A stretch of DNA of 64,000 nucleotides from an uncultured Photobacterium sp. (GTDB taxonomy: Bacteria; Pseudomonadota; Gammaproteobacteria; Enterobacterales; Vibrionaceae), in contig NZ_CANMZV010000011.1 of assembly GCF_947502415.1 (NCBI RefSeq), forward strand, positions 1 to 64,000. Reading direction: 5' to 3'. The translations under genes were made by a program, and so were the position numbers. The notes under the pieces were generated by a model. That model was given only the letters and a program-made list of their open reading frames with translations. It had not been told where the DNA came from and ran no database searches. Each line of letters opens with the position of its first letter. The stretch's first letter is position 1. This document shows positions 61,527 through 64,000 of the stretch, in pieces.

Positions 61527-63014
61527 ATGTCTGAAGTCGCAGCCTCTTCTTGGTCTGCCATGTCGGTTCTTGTTGTTGATGATGAACCGGGCATGCGAGC
61601 AATCTTAAATAAAGCACTCAGTAAAAAATTTGCCCAAGTAGATACTGCGGGTAGTGTGGAAGAGGCCGAAGAGCTTCGCAAGCGTTGTCATTTTGATCTG
61701 CTTATCGTCGATATTAATCTGCCTGGCCGTTCGGGTATTGAATGGCATGAAGCGTTTGATCCGACTACCCGACGAAGTGATGTGATTTTCATGACAGGTT
61801 ACGCGGATCTGGATACGGCGATTAAAGCGCTGCGAGCTGGAGCCTCTGATTTTATCCTGAAACCATTTAATCTTGAGCAAATGATGCAGTCGGTTAACCG
61901 CTGTGTTGAAAGGCGCCTTGTCGAACGTCAGAATTTTGCTTTGCAGCGGGATGTTGAGCGCACTTATCCGGTCGATATTATTGGTGATGCACCGCGTACT
62001 GTCATGATGAAGAAAATGATTGCTCAGGTTGCACCTTCGCTGGCGGCGGTGTTGGTTGAGGGGGAGTCTGGTACTGGTAAGGAGTTGGTAGCCCGGGCGC
62101 TTCATCAGCTGAGTAAAAGAAGCGGGCCGTTTGTTCCTCTTAATTGTGGTGCAATTGCACCAGATCTTCTGGAGAGTGAGTTGTTCGGTCACGTTTCCGG
62201 TGCTTTTACCGGTGCCAAGAAAGGACGTGAAGGCCTGTTTCGGGTTGCTAATAACGGAACTCTATTCCTTGATGAAATCGGTGAGATGCCGTTATCAATG
62301 CAGTCTTCGCTATTACGTGCTCTTGAGCAGAAGGCGATTCGTCCGGTAGGTGCCGAGCGTGAAGTGCCTGTTGATGTGCGGATTGTGGCGGCAACGAACC
62401 GAAACTTAAAGCAGGAAGTAGAAGAAGGGCGGTTCCGACGTGATTTGTATTATCGTTTGAATGTCCTGACAATTGAATTGCCGTCCTTACGTGACAGGCT
62501 GGAAGATATTCCCGCTCTTGCCCATCACTTTACTCAGCAGCTTGCCAAGGATCTTGGGAGTAAGGCGGTTAACTGGACTCACGAAGATATACAGTCCATG
62601 CAGGCTTATGATTGGCCGGGTAACATCCGTGAGTTAAAAAATATGATGGAGCGCTGTTTATTGCTAGGTAAACCGCCAGCAGATTATTGGCGAGAGCTTG
62701 CTGGCGAGATGCCGGTTAAGTCAACATTTGAGCCAGAAGCTGAGGTGGTGCTTAGTGACGAGTCCACTGTTAACAATAGCGCGCAAGTATCAGATTCTGA
62801 TGATAAACGGCCGTGCACTTGCGAAGATTCAACTGGTAACGAGACATTTTGCTACCCAAGTGACTGGACACTTAAAGAAGTGGAGAAAGCGCATATCATG
62901 CAGGTGGTTGATACACATGAAGGCAATAAGTCAGCTGCAGCTCGCCATTTGGGGGTAGCTCGTAAGACATTAGAGCGCAAATTTAAAGAATGGACTGACG
63001 AAACGTCTGATTAG
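61527..63014 (+). CDS. Sigma-54-dependent response regulator (NtrC family)
   Basis: 495 residues from the ATG at 61527, just before the receiver domain; the frame is open to 61431 and no start has a convincing ribosome site. Receiver (~10-125): VLVVDDEPG, phospho-Asp in LLIVDINLPG, MTGYADLDTA, ILKPFN. AAA+ domain: Walker A GESGTGKE, GAFTGA (sigma-54 contact), LFLDEIGEMP, RFRRDLYYRLNV. Fis-type HTH at the end (NKSAAARHLGVARKTLERKFKEW). Between them is a linker with three Cys (PCTCEDSTGNETFC). Its partner kinase follows after 13 bp. Confidence 0.92.
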   Translation: MSEVAASSWSAMSVLVVDDEPGMRAILNKALSKKFAQVDTAGSVEEAEELRKRCHFDLLIVDINLPGRSGIEWHEAFDPTTRRSDVIFMTGYADLDTAIKALRAGASDFILKPFNLEQMMQSVNRCVERRLVERQNFALQRDVERTYPVDIIGDAPRTVMMKKMIAQVAPSLAAVLVEGESGTGKELVARALHQLSKRSGPFVPLNCGAIAPDLLESELFGHVSGAFTGAKKGREGLFRVANNGTLFLDEIGEMPLSMQSSLLRALEQKAIRPVGAEREVPVDVRIVAATNRNLKQEVEEGRFRRDLYYRLNVLTIELPSLRDRLEDIPALAHHFTQQLAKDLGSKAVNWTHEDIQSMQAYDWPGNIRELKNMMERCLLLGKPPADYWRELAGEMPVKSTFEPEAEVVLSDESTVNNSAQVSDSDDKRPCTCEDSTGNETFCYPSDWTLKEVEKAHIMQVVDTHEGNKSAAARHLGVARKTLERKFKEWTDETSD

Positions 63015-63027
63015 GATAACGCATACA

Positions 63028-64000
63028 ATGAAACAATTTTTGGCGATGTGGATCAGGCGGTTTCGCACCATGGTGCGCTATCGGTTACTGCTTTTGACCT
63101 CGACTCCTATCTTTATCACTCTGTTGGTTTTGATTGCGCTGACGATGTACTGGACTGTCATGTACACCTGGCAAAATGCTTTAAAGAATGTACGGGCAGA
63201 TCTTTCTGTAGCCCACCATAGTATGGAATTGTTGCAGAAGCAGCAGCGCATGCGGCTGACGTCGTTGACGGAATCATATGATTTTCAGTACCTGATGAAA
63301 AATGATGAAGCTGCACTTAGTGATTGGGTTCATAATCAGGCTCGGCGATACAACCTTGATTTCGTCGTCTTGCGTCCAGCTTCGGCTTTGGGTGAGTTCT
63401 CCAAGGCTAACCGCCATTTTCTGATGCGTGGTGAGGAGCAGACATTCTTTCAGCGACTTAATGTACAGGGATTGGAAGATTTACATGCAGATTTGCCAGC
63501 TCGAGCCCAGCTCCCGTTACTTCAGGAAGGGGAAATTGAGTCCACAGGGCTGGTAAGCCGAAGCATAATTCCAATTTTCAATAATGAAAATAATCTGCAG
63601 TGGATTATCGATGGCGGTATGCTACTGAATAACAGTACTAGCTTGGTGGATCGTATTCGTGATCTGGTCTATGCCGCCGATACTTTGCCTGAAGGTAGTA
63701 TTGGTACTGTGACATTATTTATGGGGGATGTTCGTGTTAGTACCAACGTTCCACTGGATAGTGAACGTCTTAATGGTCGCGCGATCGGTACCCGGGTTTC
63801 TGATGAGGTTCGGTTGGCAGTTTTAGAGCAAGGAGAAACCTGGGTCGATCGGGCTTTCGTTTACGATGCCTGGTATGTCTCTGCCTATGAGCCTCTTAAG
63901 GATCATAATGGCGATATTATAGGGATGCTTTATACCGGGTACCTGGAATGGCCATTGATCCGTATTTACCTGACTAATATCGTTGAGCTTGGAGTTGGTA
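63028..64000 (+). CDS. Sensor histidine kinase, N-terminal part (runs off the window)
   Basis: Open from the ATG at 63028 to the window edge (324 codons, no stop). Begins MKQFLAMWIRRFRTMVRYRL, then a membrane segment (~20-43) and a large periplasmic Cache-like sensor domain (LSVAHHSMELLQKQQRMRL, DFVVLRPASALG, WIIDGGMLLNNSTSLVD, GTVTLFMGDVRVSTN, GEPLKDHNGDIIGMLYTGY-like end). A second membrane segment appears to start near residue 315 (IYLTNIVELGVG). Kinase domains lie beyond the end. Together with the regulator upstream it forms a two-component pair sensing an extracellular small molecule. Confidence 0.85.
   Translation, partial: MKQFLAMWIRRFRTMVRYRLLLLTSTPIFITLLVLIALTMYWTVMYTWQNALKNVRADLSVAHHSMELLQKQQRMRLTSLTESYDFQYLMKNDEAALSDWVHNQARRYNLDFVVLRPASALGEFSKANRHFLMRGEEQTFFQRLNVQGLEDLHADLPARAQLPLLQEGEIESTGLVSRSIIPIFNNENNLQWIIDGGMLLNNSTSLVDRIRDLVYAADTLPEGSIGTVTLFMGDVRVSTNVPLDSERLNGRAIGTRVSDEVRLAVLEQGETWVDRAFVYDAWYVSAYEPLKDHNGDIIGMLYTGYLEWPLIRIYLTNIVELGVG

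Noticed and set aside
61605..62192. 195-codon minus-strand ORF inside the response regulator
   Set aside because: Antisense to receiver and AAA+ motifs; no supporting signals.

Overview
The window looks like chromosomal DNA of a marine gammaproteobacterium of the family Vibrionaceae, most likely Photobacterium or a close relative. This rests on recalled protein similarity (NagK, RhlE, YgjR, SanA, MaeA, HrpA, Gsk, PgpB and TapT all read like Vibrio/E. coli orthologues), a moderate G+C content, and the gene mix. No rRNA, tRNA, insertion sequence, CRISPR array or prophage was seen. Most genes are ordinary housekeeping or metabolic genes, and many end in clear Rho-independent terminators.

Layout. 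0.1-5 kb: a small unknown ORF, a surface 5'-nucleotidase lipoprotein with a PurR-box-like operator and a terminator in its leader, and a pRiA4b-ORF3-like protein. 5-14 kb: secreted GH31 glucosidase, tRNA acp3U synthase TapT, N-acetylglucosamine kinase, RhlE, a membrane diguanylate cyclase and a YgjR-like oxidoreductase. 14-23.5 kb: DASS transporter, a 41-codon gene, SanA, NAD malic enzyme, a beta-CASP metallo-hydrolase paired with a helical ferritin-like protein, a polytopic membrane protein and a crotonase. 23.5-34 kb: HrpB-like helicase, a lipoprotein/LruC pair, a decayed MATE transporter and HrpA. 34-39 kb: inosine-guanosine kinase, a DUF2786 protein, a zinc-finger-like unknown, a DUF411/Cys-rich metal-handling pair and a small HTH protein.

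39.3-43.7 kb is the most distinctive region: a complete curli locus with all genes on one strand, csgD-csgE-csgF-csgG, a terminator, then csgB-csgA and a CsgC/CsgH-like small gene. The major curlin is built of ten very regular 24-residue repeats rich in Asp, Tyr and Asn, with only one conserved Gln per repeat. The neighbouring CsgB keeps the usual 22-residue repeats. This is the best candidate for undescribed biology here: an acidic, possibly cation-dependent, variant functional amyloid.

43.7-56.4 kb: PgpB, a BCCT transporter, two tandem di-haem MauG/CcpA-type peroxidases, an RsgA GTPase, a DgcA/DgcN-type D-glutamate pair, a remnant of a histidine kinase, a secreted unknown, a DUF3581 protein and a Nudix hydrolase. 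56.7-61.3 kb: one minus-strand operon, tupA-tupB-tupC-mobA-mobB/moeA (fusion), linking tungstate/molybdate uptake to molybdenum cofactor maturation. 61.5-64 kb: a sigma-54-dependent response regulator followed by its sensor kinase, which runs off the window.

All function calls come from reading motifs and recalled family resemblance; no database search was run.
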